This document shows, piece by piece, positions 18,958 through 29,800 of a stretch of 64,000 nt of DNA. Position numbers and translations under genes: made by a program. The number at the start of each line of letters is the position of its first letter. Position 1 is the first letter of the stretch. This DNA is from Acidimicrobiia bacterium (lineage in GTDB: Bacteria; Actinomycetota; Acidimicrobiia; Spongiisociales; JAHEDJ01). Where the stretch lies: NCBI GenBank assembly GCA_029210695.1, contig JARGFH010000014.1, forward strand, positions 1 to 64,000, given 5' to 3'. The notes under the pieces were generated by a model. The model worked only from the letters and a program-made list of their open reading frames with translations, was not told the origin of the DNA and made no database searches.

Positions 18958-19042
18958 CAGGCCTCTCTTCTGCCCTGTCGATTCTTCAACTTGACATTGG
19001 CAATTTCTGCTGGTCCGACCGGTCAATCTGGCTGGTCGGTTG

Positions 19043-20773
19043 TCAAGACGGCCATCGCCGGCCCTTGCAGAGTTCGGCGGTTGCCTTGGCGATGAGTTCG
19101 GCTCGGGCATCAATGAACGCTCCGTAATCGGCCCGAATGTGATCCGCCCGTTCAGTCTCATCGGCGAAGCTCGAATAGCCACCGACATTCAACTGATCGT
19201 ATGGGATGACGTGAGTGGCGAGCCGATTGGCAAGGTCTTGTTCGCTCAGGTCTCCTCGGTCGATGCGATCACGCAAATAGCGAACGGGCTCCTTCGCTGA
19301 TATGTCTCGATTGGTCTTCCACGTGATCAGGGCGCAGTTCAGGGCGCGGAAGCTCTCCGCTTCCGAGACCTGGCCTTGGTTGACCAGTAGCGAGTTAGGA
19401 AACAGGTGGTGATACTCGCGTCGCGGGAGCTGCTCTCTGGTGGCAGGCGTGTCGTCAGCAATGTCTCGCCCGCCAGCGCGAAGTGACACGGCCAGGATGC
19501 CGCGGGCGAGGATCTCTTTCGTGCTCGGCCAGCCGGCTCGCTTGAAGACCTCTACCGTCGGGAGCGGGAAGAGGTCCTCGTTGAATATCGGTGCCTCCGG
19601 GGCGTCCTCCCCACGCAAGCGTGCGCGCAACCCGCGAAGGTCCTGCAGCTGACGCGTCGCCGCCTGGTTCTCGTATCGACTTGTGAGGAACGACCTCCAG
19701 ACGTAGCTGCGGAGAAGCGATCGTGCTTTGCCGTGCTCGTCGGAATCCTCGGGCACGTGCGGGTGGAGGGCAGAGAGGATTGGTAGCACTGCGGTGGTTG
19801 GGAGACGCCTGCCGTCGTATACCGATTCGTCCTCGAGGAAGGAGATGGCCCATCTAATGCCTGCTGCGATGTTCGACCACTCGTTGACAACCCGATCGAG
19901 ATCCAACTTGAAGTAGCTGGCCTGAGTGGGCGCACGATCATCACGTAGCGCGGCGGTGTCCAGCACGAGGTCTTCGGCGTCGATGTAGGCGCCCACCATC
20001 GGAACGGCGGCGTGGACTTCGCCGATGAGATCGTGCAGGGACTGACCTGTAGCGGCTTCAAGTTGGGCGACGATGATGTCGTAGGCGGTCAATCTGACGG
20101 ATGTCGTATTGAGCTTGACGAAGACGTTCAGTGCGACGTCCCTGGGGGTCTCCGAGGGGAGAGCAAGAAACGGGATGTTGTAAGCGGCTATGGATTCGCG
20201 GAGCGCGTTGATTTGCCGCTCCAGGGCGCGGCTGGCGACAACATCATCGGTGGTCGCTGAGTCGCACCAGCGGCCTATCTCTTGGTGGATATCGCCGGGC
20301 CGAAGCAGACGCAGTGGAATGAAGCCCCGGCCCCAGACCTGAACTGGATCGTCCGCCCATACGGGGTACCGCTTGCCGTTGCGCGACCAGCGGGCCTGTG
20401 AATGCATCCGGGGGACACGGACGCCGCCGTGCTCCTCATCCGGCTCGAGGGAGAGCAGGTATGTGCGGTTTTCATAGTCGTCGTGGAATGACCGCCAGAG
20501 GGCAGTGAGGCGCTGCTGACCGTCTAGCAGGTGCTCGGTGGGTCGTTCGACCGGATCGGGGGAGCCGATCATCTGTCTGCTTATGAATGGTTCCTCGCTG
20601 CCTAGCTCAAGGACGAGCGTTGAGCCTGCGGGTAGACCGTTCAACACGGCCTCGATGAGGTTCGAGATCTCATTGTGGCCCCACGCTTCGAAGCGCTGGA
20701 ACCGTGGCAATCGGATCTGTCCTGTCCGGATCCGATTGAACCATTCTGGCAAGTTCCGATTCCTGGCTTCCAC
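19043..20773 (-). CDS. DUF262/DUF1524 GmrSD-like type IV restriction protein
   Basis: A 576-residue protein, GTG start at 20773. The N-terminal DUF262 part has IRLPRFQR and HLLDGQQRLTALW (DGQQRL at 84-89), the ParB-like NTP-binding core of GmrS. The C-terminal part has YHHLFPNSLLVN with a later NCALITWKTNRDIS, the HNH-type DUF1524 nuclease of GmrD. Single-chain fusions of this kind act as modification-dependent (type IV) nucleases against glucosylated or otherwise modified phage DNA. It lies 58 bp downstream of the DUF499 gene and 86 bp upstream of the HTH-YaaA gene, all on one strand. Confidence 0.85.
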   Translation of the reverse strand: MEARNRNLPEWFNRIRTGQIRLPRFQRFEAWGHNEISNLIEAVLNGLPAGSTLVLELGSEEPFISRQMIGSPDPVERPTEHLLDGQQRLTALWRSFHDDYENRTYLLSLEPDEEHGGVRVPRMHSQARWSRNGKRYPVWADDPVQVWGRGFIPLRLLRPGDIHQEIGRWCDSATTDDVVASRALERQINALRESIAAYNIPFLALPSETPRDVALNVFVKLNTTSVRLTAYDIIVAQLEAATGQSLHDLIGEVHAAVPMVGAYIDAEDLVLDTAALRDDRAPTQASYFKLDLDRVVNEWSNIAAGIRWAISFLEDESVYDGRRLPTTAVLPILSALHPHVPEDSDEHGKARSLLRSYVWRSFLTSRYENQAATRQLQDLRGLRARLRGEDAPEAPIFNEDLFPLPTVEVFKRAGWPSTKEILARGILAVSLRAGGRDIADDTPATREQLPRREYHHLFPNSLLVNQGQVSEAESFRALNCALITWKTNRDISAKEPVRYLRDRIDRGDLSEQDLANRLATHVIPYDQLNVGGYSSFADETERADHIRADYGAFIDARAELIAKATAELCKGRRWPS

Positions 20774-20831
20774 GGTCTACCTCGTTTGGTTGGCTTTCGT
20801 CTGATTGGTGCCTGATCCTGCGATCTATTTG

Positions 20832-23800
20832 TCATTCCTCGAACTCGTGGGACTCGAATCCCAGTTGGGTCGCGTTCTCGCTGACCGTTCGACGGGTGCG
20901 ATCATCAAATCCGTCGGATTCGGCATTGATCTCGACGGTGATGGACACCTTGCTGCCCTCTGCGTTGCCGAGGTGGGAGGCGACCTCGTTGATGAGATCT
21001 CCGAAGTCTCGGATTGCCCGAACTGGGTCCAGGTGCTTGCGACCGTAGAAACGGGTCGGCACGACGAGCCCCGGGGGCTTGGGCTGATCCCCACCGTCGT
21101 CCTCGTTGCCGCCCACCGCTCCGGGTTCATCGACGGTCTGCTCGTCAAGCTGACGCCGAGCCCGATCGGGCTTGACGACGACAGCGGTCTGGCTCATCCC
21201 CACTCCGACGTGCTCGCCGGTTTTGAGTCCTCGATAGCGGTCGGTTGACTCGTCGTGCGCATCTGCGAAAGCGAATGTGTCTTGCTCCCAGTTGATCTGG
21301 GCTGCTCCATCTGAGACGGCAGCGGCGAAAACTCCGAAGTTGGCGAGCCTCGGCATGTACAGGTACTGGGAGTAGTAGCCCCATAAGCGGCGGACTCCGA
21401 TGTGGTCGCCGTCCCACAGGCTTGCCTCGGGCCGATCGAGATCCATCCGTATCCGAATCCCGCCGTAGGAGGAGATCAACTCCTCAGATGATTCCAGCTT
21501 CTTGGCCGTCTTGGCAGCTAGGTCGCCATTTCCTGCCGCCCGGATCGCTTGCCACGAGATCTCCGCCTTGCCGGGCTGCTGCTTAGGTGTGAGGACATGT
21601 TGGAACGTCTCACCGATCCGCTGCCGGATGGTGTCGTCGGCCTCCTGCAGCTTGGTTTCGGCCTGCTTGATCTCCGACCCAGACAAATCGAGTCCGTCGG
21701 CGCCTCTCTCGTCGAGAATCGACTTCCACGCCATCCAGTCCCATACCGCCGATCTCAGTTCGGGAACTCGGTTGGGGTCGGCGGCGAGGAAGGCGAGGAG
21801 GTTGCGGTTGATCCGTGGCCCGCCCTGCCTTTGCTCGAGGATCGCGGCGGCTGCTTTCACGGCGGGTGACTCGTCGGTGGCGCCTCGGTGGGGAGAAGTC
21901 GCGGGCAGGATCACCAGCCTGACACCGTCGTCCTCGTCGGGGACGTCCCCCGGGCCATCGGGAAAGACGTGCACCGCTGCGAACGGACCAGTGGACCGGG
22001 CGGCCTGCACCCGGTTGCGGATCTCGATGTCGGCGTCATCGTCGGTGAAATTCGATTCGGCCCGATCGCCCGCCAAACGAGTGAGGGTGGGTTTGGTGTC
22101 GTACCAGTACTGGGCGCCCTGGCTGTATAGGTATGTGGCCTCCGACGACAAGTGACGGAGAGCGTCCTGTATCACTCCCGGTTTCTCTCCCGGCTGGACA
22201 CAACCCAACACGATGTGCTTCAGATCGACCCCTCGACGATCCTCCTGGCGTGGAGCCGACCCGACATAGGTAGCACGGGCCACCCGTCGAGTCGCCGAAT
22301 ATTTCCCGAGATTCGGCCGAGCCTGGTCAATGCGGAGGGGCAGCGAGTTAGGTCCGTCGACATCGGTACGGATGATCGGCTCCCACCGGTCATCGAGATA
22401 CTTGGTGAGCTCGGAGACGACCGCACCCGAATCCATCGGGATGGTCCCTGGCATGATCATCAACGACGAGTCGCCCCGTTTCCACAGCTCCGAGATGACG
22501 GTCGCCATCAATCGCAGCATCCCGCGGGTACGTTGGAATCGCTCCAGGGTCGACCAGTCTTGATAGAGTCGGTCGAACAGCTCAGGATGGATCGGGTAGG
22601 CCGCCGCCATCCGCCGTTGATACTCGCCCTCCTTCGACTCGGATGGAAAGTCGGCGGGGCTATCCAAATACAGGTTGTGGTAGGCGCGGATCACCGCGTC
22701 GCGTTTCTTTGCCTCGGACGCCGGGACTGGTTCGAACAGCCGGCGACGCACGATCTCAAACGACTCATCAGTCGACGCCGGTCGCCACTGGGCTGCTTTA
22801 CGGGAAACAACGTTCTTGAGCTTGGCGAGGGCAAGCTGACCTTTCTCGCCACCAACCTCCAGATCCGAGGAGGGTATCGACACCAGCACCAGGGTGTTGT
22901 CCACTGCTGAAGCGGCCTCGGTGAGCGCCTGGGCAAACGTGAACTGCGTGTCGAAGTCGCCGCCCGGAAGTCTCATCTCGTCGGTCTTGGTGGGAAGGTC
23001 GCGGGCGTAGGCGACCCATTCGTCGATGAGCACCAGTGCGGGCCCGAACCTCTCGAAGAGCTCGATCAGTTTGGCGCCAGGGTTGGTCGCGTTCTGGTCG
23101 TCCTCGGCAAGGATCTTGTAGCCCTCGACGCCGCCGAGCTGCCACGCGAGATCACCCCACAGGGTGTGAACCTTGGTCCCGTCTGGCTTCTCCTGCGGTG
23201 TTGACGGTGACACCATCTGCCCGACGAACACCGCCCGCCGTACCTCACTTGGGATCGACAGGTCGTCATCCGCAAGGACGTCGTCGACCCCGGACAACAC
23301 AGATGTCGGTACGCCGGCGACGAGGTGAAAGAGGGCGATGAGGCTGTGCGTCTTCCCGCCGCCGAAGCTGGTCTGCAGCTCGACGATCGGGTCGCCGCCC
23401 CTGCCCGAGAGCCGCGAGGCAGCGATCCTGATCAGGTCGCGGAGCCCATCGGTGATGTAGGTGCGGGCGAAGAAGGCCGTCGGATCCTGATACTCCTCGT
23501 CAGCCTTGCTGTGAAGCACTTGGTAGAGATCAGCAGCGAACTCGGCCTGTTCGAAACGGCCCTGCGCGACATCTGGATGGGGAGCGACGATCTCGCGCCA
23601 CGGCGCCAAACCCGCGGCTGGCTCGCCTTTGGTTGCTTCTGCGGCCAGCTTGCGTTGCTCGCCTCGTGCCTCTTCGGAGAACACCTGTCGCTGCAGACCC
23701 TTGCGAAGATCCTGCACTTGCTCGACGTGTTCACTTGCGTGGAAGGCCTTCAGGAGGATCTCGCAGAAGTCGAGAATGCGGTAGGTCTCGTCAGAGCTGA

Positions 23801-24095
23801 ACTTCTTGTTGTGCGCCCAGTCGTTCCGTGCGTCCCTCAGCAGGATGACGTAGCTGCGTTCAGATTTGGAAAACACTTGTTTGAAGAACTGATTCCAAGT
23901 GGCTTCCATCCCCTTCAGCAAGAAGGCGAGATCATCGGGATCGGGATTCCGGTCCGGCTGGTACAACGCGTCGTTTACCGACTGAGTCCACCCGTTGCCG
24001 TACATTGATTGCCAGGCCTTCTCCAGCCCAGGCCGGATCCCATCCCGGAGGAGGGTAAGGGCCTTTCCAACACGTTCGTGATTCGACATCGCCAT
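20832..24095 (-). CDS. DUF499 ATPase with N-terminal Swt1-type HEPN domain
   Basis: A 1087-residue protein. Residues 5-140 are a HEPN region of the Swt1 type with DARNDWAH (R90 to H95). Residues 180-700 are the DUF499 (COG1483) AAA+-like ATPase: TSFGGGKTHSLIAL (Walker A at 245-250), ALVLIDEW (Walker B) and a later TRGMLRLMATVI region. The C-terminal 200 residues are mixed. In defence islands DUF499 proteins travel with DUF1156 methylases and large helicases, as here. It begins 8 bp after the methylase stop. Likely role: energy-dependent effector or sensor of the system, with HEPN as a possible RNase. Confidence 0.85.
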   Translation of the reverse strand: MAMSNHERVGKALTLLRDGIRPGLEKAWQSMYGNGWTQSVNDALYQPDRNPDPDDLAFLLKGMEATWNQFFKQVFSKSERSYVILLRDARNDWAHNKKFSSDETYRILDFCEILLKAFHASEHVEQVQDLRKGLQRQVFSEEARGEQRKLAAEATKGEPAAGLAPWREIVAPHPDVAQGRFEQAEFAADLYQVLHSKADEEYQDPTAFFARTYITDGLRDLIRIAASRLSGRGGDPIVELQTSFGGGKTHSLIALFHLVAGVPTSVLSGVDDVLADDDLSIPSEVRRAVFVGQMVSPSTPQEKPDGTKVHTLWGDLAWQLGGVEGYKILAEDDQNATNPGAKLIELFERFGPALVLIDEWVAYARDLPTKTDEMRLPGGDFDTQFTFAQALTEAASAVDNTLVLVSIPSSDLEVGGEKGQLALAKLKNVVSRKAAQWRPASTDESFEIVRRRLFEPVPASEAKKRDAVIRAYHNLYLDSPADFPSESKEGEYQRRMAAAYPIHPELFDRLYQDWSTLERFQRTRGMLRLMATVISELWKRGDSSLMIMPGTIPMDSGAVVSELTKYLDDRWEPIIRTDVDGPNSLPLRIDQARPNLGKYSATRRVARATYVGSAPRQEDRRGVDLKHIVLGCVQPGEKPGVIQDALRHLSSEATYLYSQGAQYWYDTKPTLTRLAGDRAESNFTDDDADIEIRNRVQAARSTGPFAAVHVFPDGPGDVPDEDDGVRLVILPATSPHRGATDESPAVKAAAAILEQRQGGPRINRNLLAFLAADPNRVPELRSAVWDWMAWKSILDERGADGLDLSGSEIKQAETKLQEADDTIRQRIGETFQHVLTPKQQPGKAEISWQAIRAAGNGDLAAKTAKKLESSEELISSYGGIRIRMDLDRPEASLWDGDHIGVRRLWGYYSQYLYMPRLANFGVFAAAVSDGAAQINWEQDTFAFADAHDESTDRYRGLKTGEHVGVGMSQTAVVVKPDRARRQLDEQTVDEPGAVGGNEDDGGDQPKPPGLVVPTRFYGRKHLDPVRAIRDFGDLINEVASHLGNAEGSKVSITVEINAESDGFDDRTRRTVSENATQLGFESHEFEE

Positions 24096-24103
24096 AACTC
24101 AGA

Positions 24104-26869
24104 TCATTCTCCCAATCTCTGCTGCACTGGGGTTTCAGATCGGCTGGCGAGTTTGACCAAATCGGGCCACGCCTGAACGAGGGTGTTATAGGCCACAGCC
24201 TCCTCGGCCCATCCACGCCGATCGGCTGCTTGATAGAGAAGGTAGGCAAGCTGCCTGGCACGCTCGCCGATCCCTGTACCGATCCAGCGCAGGAGATTTG
24301 CTGCGACCAGCTCCGACTCGTCGAGGGATGCGATGAGGTTTTGCGTGACCTCCCAAACGGTTAGACGAGTGTCGGCAGAAGGGTCCCAGTCTGCGACGAG
24401 ATCATCCCGATCGACCAGGTACACCTTGCCGTCCTGCTGGACTGCGATACCGGCTTGAACTACGCCGCCTACCGATGTGTTCTTCGCTTTCGACAGCGTC
24501 TCTGCATCCCCGAAGAGTCCTGGTTTCATTCCGTTCTGCTCATACCACGTCAAGGCCCATCGCGTATCAGCGTCGAACTCGGTCTCCTCCTCGGAGAGCA
24601 CCTCCTGAAGCACTTCGTTTATGAGCGTCAGAGCGTGGCGAACGGGCATATCGGTACCATCGGATTCGATGACTTTCGAAAATCGAGAGAAGACGGCCAT
24701 TCCGGGTCCGATTGCCGATTGAGCCATGTCCACGGGTGCGATGGACTCTCGTTGGAGAAGTCGGATCGCCGGCGGCAGTTCCCGGCGGAGAGCGGCCAAG
24801 AATTCGCCGCGAGTCGCCAGCGGGGCCATCGGGTGTTGGGGGCGACAGGCTATGACAATCGAGGATGCGAGTGCTGCCTTCTTCATCGCTAGCGGACGAT
24901 TGACCAGTTCCGTCCTCACGGGCCATGTCGACGTAATGGCGAGGCCCGCAGACCTCAAGCCTTGCAAGAAGGTCTCCCAGCCCGTCGACGCGGTTCCGCT
25001 TGCGTCCGTCTCGGCCTGCTTAAACGCGTAGAACACGACGGATGGGAAGTCGGGATTCTGGTGCGCGGCGACGGACGAGAACACCTCCTTCATCCCGGCC
25101 TCGAAGTGTGCCCTTGCCTCTGGATTGGAGCCATGGCGGTAGGGGTCTGCGATGAGTTCTTCGGCCTTGGGAGTGAGCACAGTGGATAGCTCGTCGGGCC
25201 AGACGTCGCGAAGGCTCGTTCTCAGCCATACGTAGAAGAAGTCGGAGAGATCGGAGTACCCAATGTTGTCGTAGTAAGGAGGATCAGTGACTACAACTGG
25301 GTTCGCAATCTCCGCGACCCTCGCCGTCGCATCTCGTTGGGCCACCGACGCGGCCCCGACCGCCGGCAGATGTTCGATCGCCTTCGCAACCCAATCCAGC
25401 ATCGACCGCCAACTCCCAGTTGATCCCGAGAAAGGGTTCACCTCGGCGAAATCCCACGTCATAGGAATCGCTTGGCGAGCGAACGTGTTCCTGATCAGCT
25501 CCTTTGAATTGTGCCAGGTACATACCGTGGACCAATAGTCGGCACACTTGTCCAGAACGAAAGCAAGGTACGTCATCACGGCGTCCGCGTATGCCGTCCC
25601 TTGGTCACCGCCATCACGGAGTCGGCGGCCATCGATTGTCAAGCCAGCCGCTTGAGCGTCTCGTTCGATGACCATCCGAACTTCTTGAAGCTGGTCCGAG
25701 AATGTCGTAAGTGCGAGGAGTTGGCGGTCTGTGAACAGGTCCTTCCAATGGCCGAGCCCGTACCCCGGCGTCTTGAAATCGCGCGGGTTCCGGGGAAGCT
25801 CTGCTTCGAGGGCTGATGGAATGTGCACGGCGGGTAATGCGGGCGTCTCAATGCCGGCGACATACTCGCGACCGCGGGGACCCTGCGCTACGGCCGCCAT
25901 CGCATGGCGACCGAAGCCCGTCGTTCGGCCTTGCTGACGTACGTAATCGAATCCGAATGGCGTTCCCGTTGCTACGCAGCGCCCGGCTGTGCTCCGGCCA
26001 ATGGTTCCTTCCGGTGGTTCCCCTCCCTCGCGTATCGCGTATCGGATCTCCTGGCGGTGTCTGTCAATGATCGGCTCGATCCATATGGAGGGCTTTGACT
26101 TAGTCGCTGAACGAAGCGTCCAAGAGCGAACAAGGGGTACATCTCCGCTCCATGCTGGATCTGGAGATGCCACCGTTCGCGCCCAGATCCACGCAATCGC
26201 GGTGGCGTCCTCGCTTCCCTTGCTGGCTGGCAACCGCACCTTGGGATAGAGGCTTCCGATCCGCTCGAATGCTTGTTCTTGAATCCGAAGCCCGTAGTAG
26301 CGGACGTCTTCTGCCAATCCTTGGGCTCCGCGCCAGCTCTTCAGACCCGACCCCTGCCGGGCTTCGGGGTTCATCGGTGGCTTCCGGTCGAACCGAGGAG
26401 GGATCTCGATCATCGCCTTCGAGACCAACACGGCAACAGGGTTCAGATCGCCGCCGAACGCGGGCAGCCCAAGTCGCTGCGCCTCTAGCGGTATCGATCC
26501 GCCTCCACAGAAAGGGTCAAGAACAGTGGGTAACTCGCCGTCGCACGAGTCCAGTATCTCCTTCGTTGCCTCGTCGAGTATGTGCTGATTGTCCGAGTTC
26601 TCCCAACGCACGAGTTGCTCAAGGATCCGGAAGAGCCGTTGTCGCTCCGTCTCCTGCGCCTCAAGGGTCGGGAATAGCTCAACGTCTGCCGAAGGGTCGT
26701 TGACCAAGGACGCCCACAGAACAGCTCGCGCTGCAGCGAGCGGACGACGCGCCCACCAGAGGTGCAGAGTTGAGGGATGGCCGTGCCGGATGGATTTCTC
26801 CCTTGCAGCCTCCCGATTGATGGCGTCGAGCGGCAGCGCCACCTCGATCAACTTCTTCTTGTACGTCAT
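24104..26869 (-). CDS. DUF1156 adenine-specific DNA methyltransferase
   Basis: A 921-residue protein of the COG1743 type. The N-terminus has LIEVALPLDAINREAAREKS and GHPSTLHLWWARRPL, diagnostic of DUF1156. LDPFCGGGSIPLEA (from 117) is the SAM-binding motif and VTDPPYYDNIGYSDLSDF (about 530-547) is the catalytic DPPY motif of N6-adenine or N4-cytosine methylases. The ATG start overlaps the TGA of the helicase gene (ATGA at 26866-26869), so translation is coupled. It probably marks host DNA so that the rest of the system spares it. Confidence 0.9.
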   Translation of the reverse strand: MTYKKKLIEVALPLDAINREAAREKSIRHGHPSTLHLWWARRPLAAARAVLWASLVNDPSADVELFPTLEAQETERQRLFRILEQLVRWENSDNQHILDEATKEILDSCDGELPTVLDPFCGGGSIPLEAQRLGLPAFGGDLNPVAVLVSKAMIEIPPRFDRKPPMNPEARQGSGLKSWRGAQGLAEDVRYYGLRIQEQAFERIGSLYPKVRLPASKGSEDATAIAWIWARTVASPDPAWSGDVPLVRSWTLRSATKSKPSIWIEPIIDRHRQEIRYAIREGGEPPEGTIGRSTAGRCVATGTPFGFDYVRQQGRTTGFGRHAMAAVAQGPRGREYVAGIETPALPAVHIPSALEAELPRNPRDFKTPGYGLGHWKDLFTDRQLLALTTFSDQLQEVRMVIERDAQAAGLTIDGRRLRDGGDQGTAYADAVMTYLAFVLDKCADYWSTVCTWHNSKELIRNTFARQAIPMTWDFAEVNPFSGSTGSWRSMLDWVAKAIEHLPAVGAASVAQRDATARVAEIANPVVVTDPPYYDNIGYSDLSDFFYVWLRTSLRDVWPDELSTVLTPKAEELIADPYRHGSNPEARAHFEAGMKEVFSSVAAHQNPDFPSVVFYAFKQAETDASGTASTGWETFLQGLRSAGLAITSTWPVRTELVNRPLAMKKAALASSIVIACRPQHPMAPLATRGEFLAALRRELPPAIRLLQRESIAPVDMAQSAIGPGMAVFSRFSKVIESDGTDMPVRHALTLINEVLQEVLSEEETEFDADTRWALTWYEQNGMKPGLFGDAETLSKAKNTSVGGVVQAGIAVQQDGKVYLVDRDDLVADWDPSADTRLTVWEVTQNLIASLDESELVAANLLRWIGTGIGERARQLAYLLYQAADRRGWAEEAVAYNTLVQAWPDLVKLASRSETPVQQRLGE

Positions 26870-29800
26870 CTCGGCTCCACGGCTTCTGAGAGCAGCTTGG
26901 GTAGTGAGAGATTGACCGACACCGCTGCGAATGGAAGCTCTGTGCCCTGAAATGGTCGCAACAGGTATCGCACTGTCGGATCCGCAGCTCGATCTTCTGG
27001 GACGGAGACAAGAGCGAGGATGAACCGGTCGGGGGTGTTTTGTGCTTGCCGAACCTGGCGGGCTTTCACTGTGACGGTGTCGGATCCTTCGATACGACCT
27101 TTGACCTCGATGAAGTAGAGGTCGCCGCTCTCGAGGTCGCGGCTTTCGATGTCGTAGCCTGGTTGGTGGTGGGGCATCTCCTGCGGTTCCCTTTGGAGAG
27201 CCCGCTCTGCTGAAAGCACGGCTGAGACTGCCCTTCGGTCGACCTCCTCGACATCCTTCGCGTAGGTGTGCGGGGGCTGGGTGCGTTCGCCGGCGAGCCG
27301 GTCGAGAAGACCTTGGGGGATAACGATGGCCCCGCCGACGACCGTCGGAGGTTGGTTGGAGAGATCGAGTTCTTGGTCGAGTTGGCGGTTTCTGCGTTCT
27401 AGACGCGCCTGCAGGTCGTCGGCGATGTTGCGAGCATGCCCGGACGTGAAGCCTCCCTTTGGCTTCTTACCTTGGAGTTCTTTGGCCTTGGCGTCGGCGG
27501 CTCGTGCGTCCCAATAGTTGATCTCGCTGGTGAGCCGGTCTACGACAGCGGCTCGTACCCGGGCGACGCGGTCTTCTGTAATGCGACGGACTTCCTGGAT
27601 GTGGGGTCCGGCGAGGTTCTCGATGGCGTGGCTTCGGGCGGTCGTTGACAGCGCGGCTGTGATCCACTCACCTCTGAGAGTGTCGGACAGGATTGGGCGT
27701 TCTTCGTCTGCTGGCCGGTAGTCGAGGTAGGGGGCATAGCCGGCATCGCTCGGGTCGCTACTTTCAGGGATCTCGACGAACTGGTAGCGGCGAGACACTG
27801 TCCGCCTACCGCCATCTTCTCCGGGCCGTCCGTCTTTCACGGCATGTTCGAGGTAGACGAGTGCCCGGGGGGTTTCGGTCGGATCGTCGGGGTCGATGAA
27901 CACCGTTCCGCGTTGGAGCAGTGCGCCATGCCGGTCTCCAATGGTGTCGATGACTGCCGTAAGGAGTGGGTGGCCGGGGCTGAGCAGTTCCGCCGGTGGC
28001 TTGCCGTCGACCTTGATGAGTTCCTTCTCGAAGGTGACGCGCTCGTAGACCGGCTGCAACGGGGATCCGACCTTCGCTTCCCGCTCGGTGGATCGGACTG
28101 CCGAAGGGACGCGGGTGATTTCAAACCGTCCACCTTCCCGTTCGGTGATACGACCGCCCAGGAGTCGGAAGGCGTCGAGGAAGAACGCTCGGATAAACCC
28201 GGGTTGGAGCTTGCGGGCCTTTGCCCGTTCCATCATGTCTCGGATCTCATCGACGCGGGCCTTGCCGAGGATGTCGACTGCCAGTGCGCGCTCAGCAACG
28301 ACATCTTCTAGTCGCTTGCCGATGCCCTCGTCGATGATCCGCATTTGTCGAGCCCGAACTTCGGGATCATCGCCGTAGCGGATCGCCTCGATAAGGAGTT
28401 CACGCAGCGAGCGGTCGATGAATGAGTCACCCAGGACGTCGTAGACCTGGTCGCCCAGCGCTTTGCGCTGTTCTTCGATCTTGTCGAGGAGCCGCTCGAA
28501 TACGGCACCTTCTCTGGTGTTGTGGGCGACCATGTTCCATAGGTGGCACACTTCTTGCTGTCCGATGCGGTGGATGCGACCGAAGCGTTGCTCGATGCGG
28601 TTTGGGTTCCACGGCAAGTCGTAGTTGACCATCAGGTTGGCCCGCTGCAGGTTAACGCCTTCACCGGCTGCATCCGTGGCTACGAGCACCTGGATGTCTG
28701 GGTTGGTGATGAAAGCATCCTGGGTGCGGCGTCGGTCTGCCCGTCGAAGGCCCCCGTGGATTACACAGATGACTTCTGGTTTGCCAAGGAGGCTCCGGAT
28801 GCGACGCTCTAAGTAGTGGAGAGTGTCGCGGTGCTCGGTGAAGATGATGATCTTGCGTTTTGTGCCGTCGGGTGCGTTCATAGCGTCGGATTGGAGAATC
28901 GAGGACAGCTCCTCCCACTTCTTGTCGGTACCTGATGCTCGGACTGCGGCAGTGAGCTTCTCCAGTTTTGCCAGCTTGTCGATCTCGTCCCGGAGCTCGG
29001 GGACGGTCGCGGCTGCTGTGGCCTGGTCGATGGCCTCGTCTTCCAGTTGCTCGAGTTCGACGTCGTCGTAATCGTCAAAATCGAAGTCCTCGAGGTCAGT
29101 CTCTGAAAGGCCTTTCGGAATGGTGGCACTATCGCGAGCTGTTCCATCGAGGATCGCTTCCAGCTCGATGAGCCGCTTCTGGAGGCGCTCCTTGCGGCGC
29201 TGCACCGAGCGGTAGATCGCCTCCGGCGAGGAAGCGAGTCGCCGCTGAAGGGCGGTAAGAGCAAAGCCGACGACAAGGCCACGTCGTCGGTCGCCGCCCT
29301 CTTCGATCGCCTTGGCCTTGTCCATCTCCTCGCGGACGTAATGGGTGACTGCCTTGTAGAGGCTGTCCTCCAGCGGCGACAGGTCGTACTTGACGGTCCG
29401 GGCGATCCGTTCCGGGAACAATGGTCTGCCGTCGAAGGTGAGGAGGTTCTCCTTGACGTAGCGGCGCATCAGGTCGGATGCGTCGGGTGCACGCCCGTCG
29501 CGCAATCGGCCCGCAAAGCGGTCGGGGTCGAGAAGGGCGAGGAACTGTTGGAAGTCCTCTTCCTTGCCGTTGTGTGGCGTGGCGGTCAACAGCAGGAGGT
29601 TGCGGGTGATTCCCCGGAGTTGTTCGCCTACCTGGTAACGCTTGGTCTTCTCCAGCTTGGAACCGAAGTAGCGGGCGGCCATCTTGTGGGCCTCGTCCAC
29701 TACGACCAGATCCCACTCGGAGGCACGGAGCTTGACCTGGAGGTCTTCGTTGCGTGCGATCTGATCGACTCGGGCGATCAGGAAGTTCCTTTCGATGAAA